64,000 nucleotides of DNA from Pectobacterium polaris (GTDB lineage Bacteria; Pseudomonadota; Gammaproteobacteria; Enterobacterales; Enterobacteriaceae), in NCBI RefSeq assembly GCF_002307355.1, contig NZ_CP017481.1:4092001-4156000 (forward strand), read 5' to 3'. Position numbers and translations under genes: made by a program. Shown here piece by piece: positions 18,157 to 27,931 of this stretch. The stretch's first letter is position 1. Every line of letters begins with the position of its first letter. Below the pieces are notes generated by a model that was given only the letters and a program-made list of their open reading frames with translations, was not told the DNA's origin and did no database searches.

Positions 18157-19448
18157 ATCTGTCCGCGTTACCTATAGCTACCACTGCCAGTGATACAAGC
18201 GGTTCTTCCGCTTCGTTACTGACACAGGGTGAGCTGCCAAAAGATTTTGTTGATCTGTTGAGCAAACGCATATCACAAGTAGCCGATACTTCGGGTAAAA
18301 AAACGCTCGATAAAGTAGACGAAGAAGCCCTGCTAAGCGCGTTAGGGAAAGATAATGCTTCGCTGAGTCGTGACGATTTAAATGCCCTGCTTTCTTCCTT
18401 CAGTTCTCTCACGGGAGCAACGATTACAGCGGGTAAGCAAAATCCAGAAATTATAGGGCAGGCGAAGTTTAAGAATCTGGACAAAAAAGAGAGTGACAGC
18501 ACGGCAAATGACACTATCGCCATGCAGGCACTGCTTGCCATGTTGCAGACAGCGCCGCTTCCTACACAACCTGCCGCTGATAGTATTGCAGCAACTGCCG
18601 TAAATGCAGGGTTAATGATTCCGGGGCTTACTGACGCTAAACGCCAGAATGAGGCGTCCGCATCGGTACTAAGCAATACGGGCGAAAGTGCTAAAGGCAC
18701 GCTGGCAAAATTACTCGACACGTCAGTGATGCCAGATAAAGATGCAGGCCTATCACGCGATCTACATCATGCAGCCAAGCAAACCTCATCAGCAACAACC
18801 GAATCTGCGGATGAGGCTGCAAAGTTTGCGCTAACGACGCCAAACTCCCTTGCAGGCGATCGCAATGTGTCTGAATCAGTCTCTACGTTAGGCAACGGCG
18901 CGTCTCAAACAACGCCGCCTGTCGCACAAGCGATGCATATTCAACCGACATCGGTGGGAACAACCACCCCAGCCCCTCAGGCAACTAGCGCACAACTGAA
19001 TGCACCATTCGGTTCACCGCAATGGCAAGATGCATTGGGCCAGCAAATCATTATGTTCAGCCGTAATGGTCAACAGACCGTAGAGTTACGTTTGAACCCA
19101 CAGGAATTGGGTGCCCTGCACATCAGTCTAAAAATTGATGATAACCAAGCTCAAATTCATCTGGCTTCAGCAAGCGGTCAGGTTCGTTCAGCGCTGGAAG
19201 CTGCGCTGCCTCACCTGCGTAATGCGATGGCAGAGAGCGGAATTAACCTTGGCCAGAGCAGCGTAGGTAGTGATTCCTCTGCCTGGCAGCAGCAAATGGC
19301 GGGTAATAACAACGATGGCAACAACCGTGGCCCGTCTTACCAACAACAATTTGGCCATTCATCAGACAGCACAAGTGAATTATTAGACGTACCAGAACAG
19401 TTAAGATCAATGGCATCATCGGTCAACGGCGTTGATATCTTTGCCTGA
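18153..19448 (+). CDS. fliK: Flagellar hook-length control protein
   Basis: FliK is the secreted ruler that measures the hook and switches export to filament proteins. The 431-residue protein has a long variable Ser/Thr/Ala-rich ruler region and the conserved C-terminal switch domain from about residue 285 ('PQWQDALGQQI', 'VELRLNPQELGALHISL'). It is translationally coupled to fliJ. A long open frame on the opposite strand is only its shadow. Confidence 0.95.
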   Translation: MNLSALPIATTASDTSGSSASLLTQGELPKDFVDLLSKRISQVADTSGKKTLDKVDEEALLSALGKDNASLSRDDLNALLSSFSSLTGATITAGKQNPEIIGQAKFKNLDKKESDSTANDTIAMQALLAMLQTAPLPTQPAADSIAATAVNAGLMIPGLTDAKRQNEASASVLSNTGESAKGTLAKLLDTSVMPDKDAGLSRDLHHAAKQTSSATTESADEAAKFALTTPNSLAGDRNVSESVSTLGNGASQTTPPVAQAMHIQPTSVGTTTPAPQATSAQLNAPFGSPQWQDALGQQIIMFSRNGQQTVELRLNPQELGALHISLKIDDNQAQIHLASASGQVRSALEAALPHLRNAMAESGINLGQSSVGSDSSAWQQQMAGNNNDGNNRGPSYQQQFGHSSDSTSELLDVPEQLRSMASSVNGVDIFA

Positions 19449-19482
19449 AAGTGAAGTAAACGAATAAGTTAGCACGATTTTC

Positions 19483-19520
19483 CCTGCCTATTCTCTGTAT
19501 TGAACATTGCAATAGGCAGG
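19483..19520. repeat. Hairpin after fliK
   Basis: CCTGCCTATT (19483-19492) pairs perfectly with AATAGGCAGG (19511-19520) around an 18-base loop. With no T-run it may attenuate or protect the fliK mRNA rather than act as a strong terminator. Confidence 0.65.
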
Positions 19521-19543
19521 ATAATCATCGACATTACGCATTT

Positions 19544-19577
19544 ATTTATTGTTGGTTTCATCCAGCAATAAATATCG
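19544..19577. promoter_or_regulatory. Candidate FlhDC box upstream of fliL
   Basis: ATTTATTGTTGG (19544-19555) and CCAGCAATAAAT (19562-19573) form an inverted repeat with one mismatch, and the right half continues AAATATCG. This resembles the FlhD4C2 half-site AA(C/T)G(C/G)-N2-3-AAATA(A/G)CG. The position before the class II fliLMNOPQR operon supports it. The spacing between halves is shorter than the published 10-12 bp. Confidence 0.5.
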
Positions 19578-19597
19578 ATAAGTAACGGGAACTATCT

Positions 19598-20083
19598 TTG
19601 GCTATGTCTGATATGCAAGTTCGACCAGGACGTAAACGGTCTATTTGGCTAATACTACTGATTATCGTTGCTCTCGCTGCAACTGGTGCTGCGGGCGCCG
19701 CGTGGTGGCTATTAAGTCAGAAAAATGCGGCAACGGCTGAGCAGGAAGCACCGCCACCGCCAGAGCCTGTTTTCATGCCACTGGATACCTTTACCGTTAA
19801 TCTCGTCAATGCAGATAATGACCCTGACCGCGTGTTGTATGTTGGATTCACGCTGCGTTTACCAGATGAAGCCACGCGTACACGGTTTACTAATTATCTG
19901 CCAGAAGTTCGCAGCAGACTGTTATTACTGCTTTCTCGTCAGGACGCGATTGCACTTGCCAATGAGCAAGGTAAACAGAAGCTGATAGAGCAAATTAAGC
20001 AAGTGCTAAGCCCACCATTAGTTCCTGGTCAACCTAACCAGGTCGTTACTGATGTTCTGTTCACGGCCTTTATACTGCGGTAA
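19598..20083 (+). CDS. fliL: Basal-body protein FliL
   Basis: FliL is a single-pass inner-membrane protein that surrounds the stator and strengthens motor torque. The membrane helix is at about residues 17-38 ('[20 protein letters not shown]'), followed by a periplasmic domain. Two starts are possible: TTG at 19598, which has GGGA 7 bp upstream, and ATG at 19604, where the spacing is 13 bp. I take the TTG on spacing; the difference is two residues. It is the first gene of the fliLMNOPQR unit. Confidence 0.93.
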   Translation: MAMSDMQVRPGRKRSIWLILLIIVALAATGAAGAAWWLLSQKNAATAEQEAPPPPEPVFMPLDTFTVNLVNADNDPDRVLYVGFTLRLPDEATRTRFTNYLPEVRSRLLLLLSRQDAIALANEQGKQKLIEQIKQVLSPPLVPGQPNQVVTDVLFTAFILR

Positions 20084-20088
20084 CCATT

Positions 20089-21102
20089 ATGGGCGATAGT
20101 ATTCTTTCACAAGCAGAAATTGATGCATTATTAAACGGCGACAGCGGCGATAGTGATGCTGACGCAAATGCAGCATCAAAAACGGATAGCGGCGTTAAGC
20201 CCTATGATCCGAATACTCAGCGACGCGTTATCCGTGAGCGTTTACAGGCGTTAGAGATCATTAATGAACGTTTTGCTCGCCAGTTCAGAATGTCATTATT
20301 TAACCTGTTGCGCCGTAGCCCTGATATCACCGTAGGTGGAATCAAGATCCAGCCTTACCATGAGTTCGCCAGAAACCTTCCGGTACCGACGAACCTGAAT
20401 CTGATTCACTTAAAACCGCTACGTGGTACTGCATTATTTGTATTTTCACCAAGCCTGGTATTTATCGCCGTAGATAACCTTTTTGGCGGTGATGGGCGCT
20501 TCCCGACGAAAGTTGAAGGACGTGAATTTACCCACACAGAGCAGCGCGTAGTTAAGCGTATGTTGCGCTTGGCTCTGGAAGCCTATGGCGAAGCCTGGAA
20601 TGCGATTTACAAACTTGACATCGAATACGTACGTTCAGAAATGCAGGTCAAGTTTACCAACATCACGACGTCGCCTAACGATATCGTCGTAACGACACCG
20701 TTCCATGTTGAAATCGGCTCACTGACTGGCGAATTTAACATCTGTATTCCTTTTTCAATGATCGAACCGCTTCGCGAACTGCTCGCGAACCCGCCATTGG
20801 AAAACTCTCGTCAGGAAGACCAGAGCTGGCGTGACACCCTAGCCAAGCAGGTACAGCATTCCGAATTGGAACTCGTTGCAAGCTTTGTTGATATTCCGCT
20901 GCGATTGTCCAAGATTCTGAAGCTGCAGCCCGGCGACGTTTTACCGATCGACAAACCTGACAAAATCGTTGCTCATGTTGACGGCGTGCCTGTGCTGACC
21001 AGCCAATATGGCACATTAAACGGGCAATATGCCCTACGTGTTGAACATTTGATTAACCCTATATTGAATTCTCTGGATAACGAGGAACAGCCCCATGAGT
21101 GA
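20089..21102 (+). CDS. fliM: Flagellar motor switch protein FliM
   Basis: FliM is the C-ring protein that binds phosphorylated CheY. It has the N-terminal CheY-binding motif 'DSILSQAEIDALLNG' at residues 2-16, the middle CheC-like domain with 'GG.IKIQPYHEF', and the C-terminal SpoA-like domain that pairs with FliN. The 337-residue length is normal. It follows fliL by 5 bp and overlaps fliN by 8 bp. Confidence 0.98.
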   Translation: MGDSILSQAEIDALLNGDSGDSDADANAASKTDSGVKPYDPNTQRRVIRERLQALEIINERFARQFRMSLFNLLRRSPDITVGGIKIQPYHEFARNLPVPTNLNLIHLKPLRGTALFVFSPSLVFIAVDNLFGGDGRFPTKVEGREFTHTEQRVVKRMLRLALEAYGEAWNAIYKLDIEYVRSEMQVKFTNITTSPNDIVVTTPFHVEIGSLTGEFNICIPFSMIEPLRELLANPPLENSRQEDQSWRDTLAKQVQHSELELVASFVDIPLRLSKILKLQPGDVLPIDKPDKIVAHVDGVPVLTSQYGTLNGQYALRVEHLINPILNSLDNEEQPHE

Positions 21103-21508
21103 CACCAAGAAACCGTCCGACGATAAGGAATCAGTGGACGATCTGTGGGCTGATGCATTTAACGAGCAGCAGGCTGCAGAAAAACCGGCCGCGACAACGG
21201 AAGGCATTTTTAAGTCGCTAGACGGTCATGATCCGCTGGGTGCCCTGCAGGATATCGATCTGATATTGGATATTCCTGTCAAACTCACCGTTGAGCTTGG
21301 CCGAACCAAAATGACGATAAAAGAACTGCTGCGTCTGACCCAGGGGTCTGTTGTTGCACTTGATGGTTTAGCGGGTGAACCGTTGGATATCCTGATTAAC
21401 GGCTATCTGATCGCTCAGGGTGAGGTTGTTGTTGTATCTGACAAATACGGTGTTCGTATTACAGATATCATCACACCATCCGAACGTATGCGCCGCCTGA
21501 GTCGTTAA
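21095..21508 (+). CDS. fliN: Flagellar motor switch protein FliN
   Basis: FliN forms the lower C ring and docks FliH-FliI complexes. The 137-residue protein has an acidic variable N-terminus and the conserved SpoA domain ('DIPVKLTVELGRTKMTIKEL', 'GEVVVVSDKYGVRIT'). It overlaps fliM by 8 bp and shares one base with fliO. Confidence 0.98.
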   Translation: MSDTKKPSDDKESVDDLWADAFNEQQAAEKPAATTEGIFKSLDGHDPLGALQDIDLILDIPVKLTVELGRTKMTIKELLRLTQGSVVALDGLAGEPLDILINGYLIAQGEVVVVSDKYGVRITDIITPSERMRRLSR

Positions 21509-21930
21509 TGGCAACAGCCTCGATATCATCCCCGGCCCCAGTAGCAAGTCAGCAGTCAACACTTGTTACTGAGCCACCACTTACCGGCAGCATGTTACTG
21601 ACACAGGTTGGTAGCGTGCTCGCTGGTATTTTATTATTTATTCTGCTGATTGCCTGGCTGGCTCGCAAACTCGGCTTTGCTCCCCAAGCCAAGCAAAACA
21701 AGTTGCTAAAAGTGGTATCCAGTTGCCCTATCGGGCAGCGTGAACGTGTCGTCATTGTAGAGGTTGATAATACCTGGCTGGTGTTAGGTGTTACGGCTCA
21801 GCAAATCACACCGCTGCATACACTTCCGGCACAACCAACCAACGACAGTTCCTCCACTGGCGATACCAAGCCGGTAGATTTCAATCAACTGTTAAAGAAA
21901 GTTTTAAAGCGTCCGGAAAAATCGGAATGA
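21508..21930 (+). CDS. fliO: Export-gate assembly protein FliO
   Basis: FliO is a small membrane protein that helps FliP assemble into the export gate. The 140-residue protein has one strong transmembrane helix at about residues 34-52 and a cytoplasmic domain with '[20 protein letters not shown]', the part conserved in the family. It overlaps fliN by one base and fliP by 4 bp. Confidence 0.94.
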   Translation: MATASISSPAPVASQQSTLVTEPPLTGSMLLTQVGSVLAGILLFILLIAWLARKLGFAPQAKQNKLLKVVSSCPIGQRERVVIVEVDNTWLVLGVTAQQITPLHTLPAQPTNDSSSTGDTKPVDFNQLLKKVLKRPEKSE

Positions 21931-22703
21931 GTGTCTTGCCTAATTATTTTCGTATCACCGCCCTGCTTCGCACACTGCGCAATGGTTTAGCTATCGGTTT
22001 ATTATTCATGGCACCATCCGTATGGGCACAGCTTCCCGGAATTGTGACGCAGCCGCTACCTAACGGTGGACAGAGTTGGACGCTATCAGTACAAACACTG
22101 GTTTTCCTCACGTCATTAACATTTCTTCCTGCCGCATTGCTAATGATGACCAGCTTCACCCGCATCATTATTGTACTGAGTTTGTTACGTAATGCGCTGG
22201 GTACACCAACCGCACCACCGAACCAGGTATTGCTCGGGTTGACGCTTTTCCTGACATTTTTTGTCATGTCGCCAGTATTCAACCGCGTTTATGACGAAGC
22301 CTATCTTCCCTTCAGTCAGGATCAAATCAGCATGGAAGTCGCCATAGAACGTGGCGCGGAACCCGTGCGTGAGTTCATGCTGCGGCAGACCCGGGAAACC
22401 GATCTAGCGTTATTTACCCGGCTGGCAGCAATTCCAGAGATTCAGGGGCCTGAAGCAGTACCCATGCGTGTACTTCTCCCCGCATTTGTGACAAGTGAGC
22501 TAAAAACCGCGTTCCAGATCGGTTTCACCGTGTTTATTCCTTTCCTTATCATCGACCTCGTTGTTGCCAGTGTATTGATGGCGCTGGGTATGATGATGGT
22601 TCCTCCGGCGACAATTTCGTTGCCTTTTAAACTCATGCTTTTCGTATTAGTCGATGGCTGGCAACTGCTACTCGGTTCATTAGCCCAAAGTTTTTATAGT
22701 TAG
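21927..22703 (+). CDS. fliP: Export-gate protein FliP
   Basis: FliP is the core pore subunit of the flagellar type III export gate. It starts with a cleavable signal peptide (hydrophobic stretch ending near 'PSVWAQ'), then four membrane segments with the family blocks '[20 protein letters not shown]' and 'MGMMMVPP'-like '[17 protein letters not shown]'. The 258-residue length is typical. Signal cleavage and gate function are known for the family. Confidence 0.97.
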   Translation: MSVLPNYFRITALLRTLRNGLAIGLLFMAPSVWAQLPGIVTQPLPNGGQSWTLSVQTLVFLTSLTFLPAALLMMTSFTRIIIVLSLLRNALGTPTAPPNQVLLGLTLFLTFFVMSPVFNRVYDEAYLPFSQDQISMEVAIERGAEPVREFMLRQTRETDLALFTRLAAIPEIQGPEAVPMRVLLPAFVTSELKTAFQIGFTVFIPFLIIDLVVASVLMALGMMMVPPATISLPFKLMLFVLVDGWQLLLGSLAQSFYS

Positions 22704-22723
22704 ACGGATAGAGGAATGCGACT

Positions 22724-22993
22724 ATGACACCAGAATCGGTGATGGCGCTTGGCTATGAAGCAATGAAAGTAGCATTGGCACTGGCGGCGCCTCCCCTGAT
22801 GGCGGCACTGCTCAGCGGATTGACTATTAGCCTCTTGCAGGCTGCTACCCAAATAAACGAAATGACACTGTCATTTATCCCTAAAATCCTAACGGTGTTC
22901 CTTACCTTAGTGATCGCAGGTCCCTGGATGTTAAACCTCATGCTGGACTATATGCGTACGCTATTCGGCCAGTTACCTAATATTATTGGGTAA
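22724..22993 (+). CDS. fliQ: Export-gate protein FliQ
   Basis: This 89-residue protein with two membrane helices packs around FliP in the export gate. The start [18 protein letters not shown] and the loop '[19 protein letters not shown]' are strongly conserved in the family. It begins 20 bp after fliP and ends 2 bp before fliR. Confidence 0.97.
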   Translation: MTPESVMALGYEAMKVALALAAPPLMAALLSGLTISLLQAATQINEMTLSFIPKILTVFLTLVIAGPWMLNLMLDYMRTLFGQLPNIIG

Positions 22994-22995
22994 GC

Positions 22996-23790
22996 ATGCT
23001 GACGTTTAACAGTTGGGACATGGTGAATTGGGTTAGCCAGTTTTTTTGGCCCTTTGTCAGAATTCTTGCACTGATCAGTACCGCACCTGTCTTTAACGAA
23101 AGAGCGATTGGTAATCGGGTGAAGATCGGTCTGGGTGTACTAATTACCCTGCTCGTTGCGCCCTATTTACCGTTAAACACCACGCCTATTTTTTCCGTCG
23201 CAGGTGTGTGGCTCTTAATACAGCAAATACTCATCGGCGTTACGCTAGGCCTGTCAATGCAGTTAGCATTTGCTGCTATTCGCCATGCTGGCGAACTTAT
23301 TGGCTTACAAATGGGGCTCGCTTTTGCGACCTTCTTTGATCCCACCGGTGGCCCGAATATGCAGGTAATCGCTCGTTTCCTGAATATTCTCGCGATTTTA
23401 TTGTTCTTAACCTTCGATGGACACCTCTGGCTGATTTCGCTGTTAGCTGATAGCTTCTATACCCTGCCTATCAGTGCTAACCCTATCAACAGCTATGCAT
23501 TTCTCGCTCTTGCACGTGCCGGTGGGCTGATTTTTATTAATGGATTGATGTTAGCGTTGCCAATCATAACCTTATTACTGACCATTAACCTGGCATTAGG
23601 TATGCTTAACCGTATGGCACCTCAACTCTCGATATTTGTCGTTGGTTTCCCGATTACCCTCACGGTGGGAATTATGACGCTGGGTTTATTACTCCCACTC
23701 GTCCCCCCCTTTGCAGAGCATTTATTCAGCGAGGTATTCGACTTACTCGCTGATATTCTCACTCAGCTATCAAGTCCTAGCTCCCAATAG
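22996..23790 (+). CDS. fliR: Export-gate protein FliR
   Basis: FliR completes the FliPQR export gate. The 264-residue protein has six hydrophobic segments and the conserved '[14 protein letters not shown]' loop. It is the last gene of the fliLMNOPQR run. In E. coli rcsA and dsrB follow fliR; here the next genes are flgL and flgK on the other strand, and dsrB is found 31 kb away. Confidence 0.97.
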   Translation: MLTFNSWDMVNWVSQFFWPFVRILALISTAPVFNERAIGNRVKIGLGVLITLLVAPYLPLNTTPIFSVAGVWLLIQQILIGVTLGLSMQLAFAAIRHAGELIGLQMGLAFATFFDPTGGPNMQVIARFLNILAILLFLTFDGHLWLISLLADSFYTLPISANPINSYAFLALARAGGLIFINGLMLALPIITLLLTINLALGMLNRMAPQLSIFVVGFPITLTVGIMTLGLLLPLVPPFAEHLFSEVFDLLADILTQLSSPSSQ

Positions 23791-24163
23791 TAAAATTAAG
23801 AAATCCGTAGTGGTCGACGTTAGGCCAATACTGATATCGTGCGCGTATATTTATTCCTCACGTTAACATCCTATCGCGACTTGTCATATGGCTATGCAAA
23901 GCTGTAACTTTGCCAAATCACGCGTAGGAAGTTGCGCCAGACATCGATGCACTAGAACAATCGATATACTAAAACAATCTATGCGCTAAAGAAACAGGTG
24001 TTATATAAACGAGATGCCAGAGAGAAGTGGGGGACGATCGGAGGAATAAAAAATGGCATGTCATCCATTCAATATAATGAAAGGAGTGACACGCCTAAAA
24101 AATACGCCCGGTTTAAGCGTATTCAAATCGTAAAGTAGAATAGATGAATATCCTCTATTACTA
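23791..24163. other. Convergent fliR-flgL intergenic region
   Basis: This 373-bp, AT-rich gap between converging operons shows no gene. It contains a terminator for flgL near 24100; I found no clear plus-strand terminator for fliR. Confidence 0.6.
24097..24123 (-). terminator. Terminator of flgKL
   Basis: AATACGC (24101-24107) pairs with GCGTATT (24117-24123). On the minus strand the stem is followed by a T-run (the A-run at 24097-24102), about 40 bp after the flgL stop. Confidence 0.75.
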
Positions 24164-25117
24164 CTATTTCATCTGGAACAACGACATTCCCTGCATGTTC
24201 TGAAACGTTGTGTAAGAAGCTTGCAAAGAAGACATCTGCATCATGTAAGAAGAAATCGCCTCAACCCAGTCAGTATCCTGCAATTGCGACAATGTCGTTT
24301 TGTTTGCTACATCGCGATCTTTACCAATAGCATCAAGATTATCAATTTCATTGAGCTGAATGCCCAGTTCAGCACGGGCAGACGAAATATTACTCAATGA
24401 ATTATTTAAACCGCGATTTGCCGTATTCATTGCAGCAGCAACACTTTCCTTTGTTGCATCATCTGCACCATCAAGCGGAGTTTCTAGCGCTTTGATAGCA
24501 ATATCGAGGCTTTCAAACAAATCAGCCTGTACGCTACCATCAGGTTCAGTTTTTGCACCACCAGTTGCGCGCATAAATACGTCAGAACCAATATGGCTCA
24601 CCGTCATAGAACGAGAAGAGTCCACTTGTTGTGAAATAGCCTGATATCCACCTTGATATTCGATACCAGATGCACCTTCGACAAAGGGAGTTTTATCAGT
24701 TTCATAACCGGCGAAAATATAATTACCATTACCATCGGTACTATTAGCCATATTAAGCAATTCAGCTTTCATGCCACGTAACGATGCTGCGATTGAGCTG
24801 CGGTTATCATCATTATTAGTTCCACCAGACTTAATTACTTCACTTAATGCGCTAGTGATCGTAATAGTACTTTTGCTTAAAATAGACTCTTCCAGAGACA
24901 TACTTTGCTTAGCAAACGTACGCGCTAGCGTATATTGGCTGTTCTCCGACTGAGCCTGGTCAAGCATAATAACATTCGCTGCTGCAATCGGATCGTCTGA
25001 TGGGTTTACGACACGTTTGCCCGTTGCTAACTGCTCACCTGTTTTTTGCCACGTTGCCTGACCATTAATAATGCCTTGCATATTTTGCTGATATATCATG
25101 CTGGTACTTAAACGCAT
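24164..25117 (-). CDS. flgL: Hook-filament junction protein FlgL
   Basis: FlgL (HAP3) is the distal junction protein between hook and filament. The 317-residue protein starts MRLSTSMIYQQNMQGI, closely matching the family, and ends with the flagellin-like D0 region. The ATG at 25117 has GAGAGGAA upstream; the longer TTG start at 25135 falls inside that ribosome site and is rejected. It lies 31 bp after flgK and shares the flgK promoter. Confidence 0.96.
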   Translation of the reverse strand: MRLSTSMIYQQNMQGIINGQATWQKTGEQLATGKRVVNPSDDPIAAANVIMLDQAQSENSQYTLARTFAKQSMSLEESILSKSTITITSALSEVIKSGGTNNDDNRSSIAASLRGMKAELLNMANSTDGNGNYIFAGYETDKTPFVEGASGIEYQGGYQAISQQVDSSRSMTVSHIGSDVFMRATGGAKTEPDGSVQADLFESLDIAIKALETPLDGADDATKESVAAAMNTANRGLNNSLSNISSARAELGIQLNEIDNLDAIGKDRDVANKTTLSQLQDTDWVEAISSYMMQMSSLQASYTTFQNMQGMSLFQMK

Positions 25118-25148
25118 GGTATTAATTCCTCTCAATCAAATGGTCAAA

Positions 25149-26843
25149 CTAGTTACGAGCAGCTAAAAGCGCATCGAATATAGATTGTGCTGTTTTGATG
25201 ACTTGAGCATTTGCCATATAATATTGCTGATAACGCATCAGATCGCCGTACTCTTCATCCAGGTTTACACCGGATACGGATTGCTGTTCTGCAGTCAGCT
25301 GCTTAACAACGTTTTGCTGCGATGTATTATTTATCTTCAACGTGCTAGTTTGGTTACCAATTGTACCTACCAGACTAGCATAGGCTCCGGAAACGCTCGC
25401 TTTCCCGCCTACAATTTTCTCATTTTGTAGAGCAAGCAGTGCCTTAGCATTGGTATTATCACCTACCCCACCAAAGACAGGATTACCGCTTGCGTCCAAA
25501 ACCGGAGCACCATTTTCGTCAAGCTTAACGGATGCCGCCGCAATTTTGTTAGGATCTGAAACAGCTACTGCCATATCGATAATGACGTCATTAACCGGCT
25601 TAAGCAGGAAGCTGTCATTCGTTGCCGGCGTCCCTGTGATAGCCATTTTAACGCCATCAAAGTTCAGGCTGTTATCAGAGGTATCCACCGCCGCCGTGAA
25701 TTTTGAATTATCAGACAAACGGGTTACTTGCCAATTAGCGCCATCGTATTTAATCGCATAATTAGTTGCCTGCACATCTTTGGTATCGGTGTAAGACGGA
25801 GTTAACGTCGCGTTACCCCCGTTCTTACTGTCGTTCAGAACGACAGCCTTACCAAAAGAGAAGAAATCGCCGCCCTTAACACCATCACGGTCATAACCTT
25901 GCTGATGTTGGGTATTGAACGCATCGGCAAATGCCAGCGCTAACTGCCCTAACTGGCCACGTGCTTCATCTAGCGTTTCAGTGCGGAAAGAAAGTAAACC
26001 GCCTAATGAACCACCAGTTAACGTACTCTCATTTAATGAGACAACATCGTTTGTCTGGTCTTTATATCCAATAGTCAGACGCGTTGGATCATTGCTTGAA
26101 CCGATGGCTACCAGTTCATTGCTTGTTCCAGCCTGAACCAGATTGGTACCATTTTTCAATGCTACGTTATAGACGATTCCATCCTGAACGGTAACGTCAA
26201 CGCCTACTAATTTGTTAAGCTGATCGACAAGAAGATCGCGCTGATCGAGCAAATCATTAGGCATCGTGCCGCTATTCGCGCCCATTAACTTCGTGATTTC
26301 ATTATTTAAAGACGCAATCTGATCGGTATACGTATTAACTTGGCCAACAGTACTTTGAATCTGTGTATTCAGCCCACTGTCCATGTCACGCAAATATTTA
26401 TCTGTAACTTTAAATTGGTTTACCAGCCCTTCAGCTTTGCCCAGTACGGTTTGGCGAGTCGACGAGTCGCCTGGATTACTGGTGAGGTTTTGCAGGTTAG
26501 AAAAGAACCCCTGAATCGTTGATGAAAGGCTCGTTGTGCTGCTAGCCAGAAGATTATCGATCTTGGAGATTTGCTCGTAGTAAGCAGAAACCGAGCTGCT
26601 TGTCGTTTGTGCCGCACGCAGCTGATTAGTGATGAACTCATTGTATTGACGATTAATGCTAACAACATTGACACCGTTACCAATATACCCAGCCGATGTG
26701 GTGCTGCTAATAGCTTGCTCAAGTATCGCATTCTGCCGACTGTAGCCAGTAACAGCCTGATTACTAATGTTGTTACTCACTGTACTCAGCGCAACCTGTG
26801 CACCTTTTAAGCCACTCATCGCGGTGTTAATTAAATTGGACAT
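25149..26843 (-). CDS. flgK: Hook-filament junction protein FlgK
   Basis: FlgK (HAP1) caps the finished hook and joins FlgL. The 564-residue protein begins MSNLINTAMSGLKGAQ, includes the hook-type 'NNISNQAVTGYSRQ', and ends with the conserved C-terminal 'VNLDEEYGDLMRYQQ...AQVIKTAQ' pattern. A sigma-28 promoter lies in the flgJ-flgK gap, consistent with late expression. Confidence 0.97.
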   Translation of the reverse strand: MSNLINTAMSGLKGAQVALSTVSNNISNQAVTGYSRQNAILEQAISSTTSAGYIGNGVNVVSINRQYNEFITNQLRAAQTTSSSVSAYYEQISKIDNLLASSTTSLSSTIQGFFSNLQNLTSNPGDSSTRQTVLGKAEGLVNQFKVTDKYLRDMDSGLNTQIQSTVGQVNTYTDQIASLNNEITKLMGANSGTMPNDLLDQRDLLVDQLNKLVGVDVTVQDGIVYNVALKNGTNLVQAGTSNELVAIGSSNDPTRLTIGYKDQTNDVVSLNESTLTGGSLGGLLSFRTETLDEARGQLGQLALAFADAFNTQHQQGYDRDGVKGGDFFSFGKAVVLNDSKNGGNATLTPSYTDTKDVQATNYAIKYDGANWQVTRLSDNSKFTAAVDTSDNSLNFDGVKMAITGTPATNDSFLLKPVNDVIIDMAVAVSDPNKIAAASVKLDENGAPVLDASGNPVFGGVGDNTNAKALLALQNEKIVGGKASVSGAYASLVGTIGNQTSTLKINNTSQQNVVKQLTAEQQSVSGVNLDEEYGDLMRYQQYYMANAQVIKTAQSIFDALLAARN

Positions 26844-26933
26844 AGGGTGTTGTTCCTTTTACACAGGCTTTTGTCGCCCTGCGCGATTAACCAAATGCTG
26901 AAAGCAGCAAATACGCTACATAAGTTAATTACT

Positions 26934-26960
26934 TTATCGGTCAGGAAGCGCAAATCTTGA
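26934..26960 (-). promoter_or_regulatory. Sigma-28 promoter of flgKL
   Basis: On the minus strand the -35 is TCAAGATT (26953-26960), the spacer 11 bp, and the -10 ACCGATAA (26934-26941). It lies about 90 bp upstream of flgK, just after the flgJ stop. Confidence 0.75.
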
Positions 26961-26968
26961 ATAAAAAA

Positions 26969-27931
26969 TTAAAATAGCCGACTCAAATCGTGAGTGTAAG
27001 CTTTCGCCACTTTCTCGCCAGAACTCTTCATTTGCTGGATCATGCTAACCAGCTTCTGGGCATATTGTGGGTCGGTCGCATAACCCGCCTTTTGTAACGC
27101 ATGAGCGGCTTGCTCAGCCGTTCCGGCGCTCATCACAGCAGAATAGCGTGGGTTATTGGTCAACAATTTCACATAGTCGCCAATAGCCTCAATATAGGAA
27201 TCGTATACTCGGAAGCTGGCTTTTACTTTTTTGGCCACGCCTTGCTCATACTCTGTCGTCGTTATTTCTGTTGTCGGCCCATTCCAGCTACTGCCTGCTT
27301 TGATACCGAACAGGTTATGACTTGGTCGCCCATCTTCGGTAGGGATTTCACGCTGCCCCCAGCCAGACTCAAGCGCAGCCTGAGCGATGATGAGGTGGTG
27401 AGGTATACCGCTATGCTGGCTGGCAATCTGAGCGGGTAAGGAAATCTGAGACACAAAATTACTATTGGATAGCGGCAACGCTGAACCCGTAGTGGGCAAT
27501 TTGGGCAGCGCTTTACGTACCATCTGTTCCACGGCTGCGATTGGCATGCTTTTAAGCACATCACCATCAAATGTTAATGGAACAGATGGAACAGCGGCTT
27601 TAGCCGCCGTAGCATCTGGCGATTGTCGGGTCAATTGCTCAACCATAACATCCGCGAGCCCAAGCCCCTTGCCCTTAGTCGATATCTCTTGAGCAATTTG
27701 CTGGTCATACATTGAGGTATACAGACGCGTCTGATCGCTGTTGAAAAGCCCATCCTGCGGAATCGCAGAACGCATGCTTTTCATCATCAATTGTACAAAC
27801 ACGCCTTCCATTTGTTGCGCAACCGCCCTGATACCCTCTTTGCTTTGAGGATTGCCTGAAACTTCACGCTTCAGCGTATTCAGGGACTGCGCATCATAGG
27901 CCGCGTTATTCAGCGTCTGCATATCACCCAT
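26969..27931 (-). CDS. flgJ: Rod-cap and peptidoglycan hydrolase FlgJ
   Basis: FlgJ caps the growing rod and cuts peptidoglycan to let it through. The N-terminal rod-cap half (residues about 1-110, 'QQMEGVFVQLMMKSMRSA') is fused to a glucosaminidase-type muramidase half (from about residue 160). That half has the catalytic Glu in 'AALESGWGQRE' and 'NLFGIKAG'. The 320-residue dual-domain form is typical of enterobacteria. Its ATG shares one base with the flgI stop (TGATG); a second in-frame ATG lies three codons on. Confidence 0.96.
   Translation of the reverse strand: MGDMQTLNNAAYDAQSLNTLKREVSGNPQSKEGIRAVAQQMEGVFVQLMMKSMRSAIPQDGLFNSDQTRLYTSMYDQQIAQEISTKGKGLGLADVMVEQLTRQSPDATAAKAAVPSVPLTFDGDVLKSMPIAAVEQMVRKALPKLPTTGSALPLSNSNFVSQISLPAQIASQHSGIPHHLIIAQAALESGWGQREIPTEDGRPSHNLFGIKAGSSWNGPTTEITTTEYEQGVAKKVKASFRVYDSYIEAIGDYVKLLTNNPRYSAVMSAGTAEQAAHALQKAGYATDPQYAQKLVSMIQQMKSSGEKVAKAYTHDLSRLF

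Noticed and set aside
17924..18721. 265-residue open frame on the minus strand
   Set aside because: It lies antisense to fliJ and fliK, whose protein sequences are clearly real; the product is low-complexity Ser/Leu and has no features.
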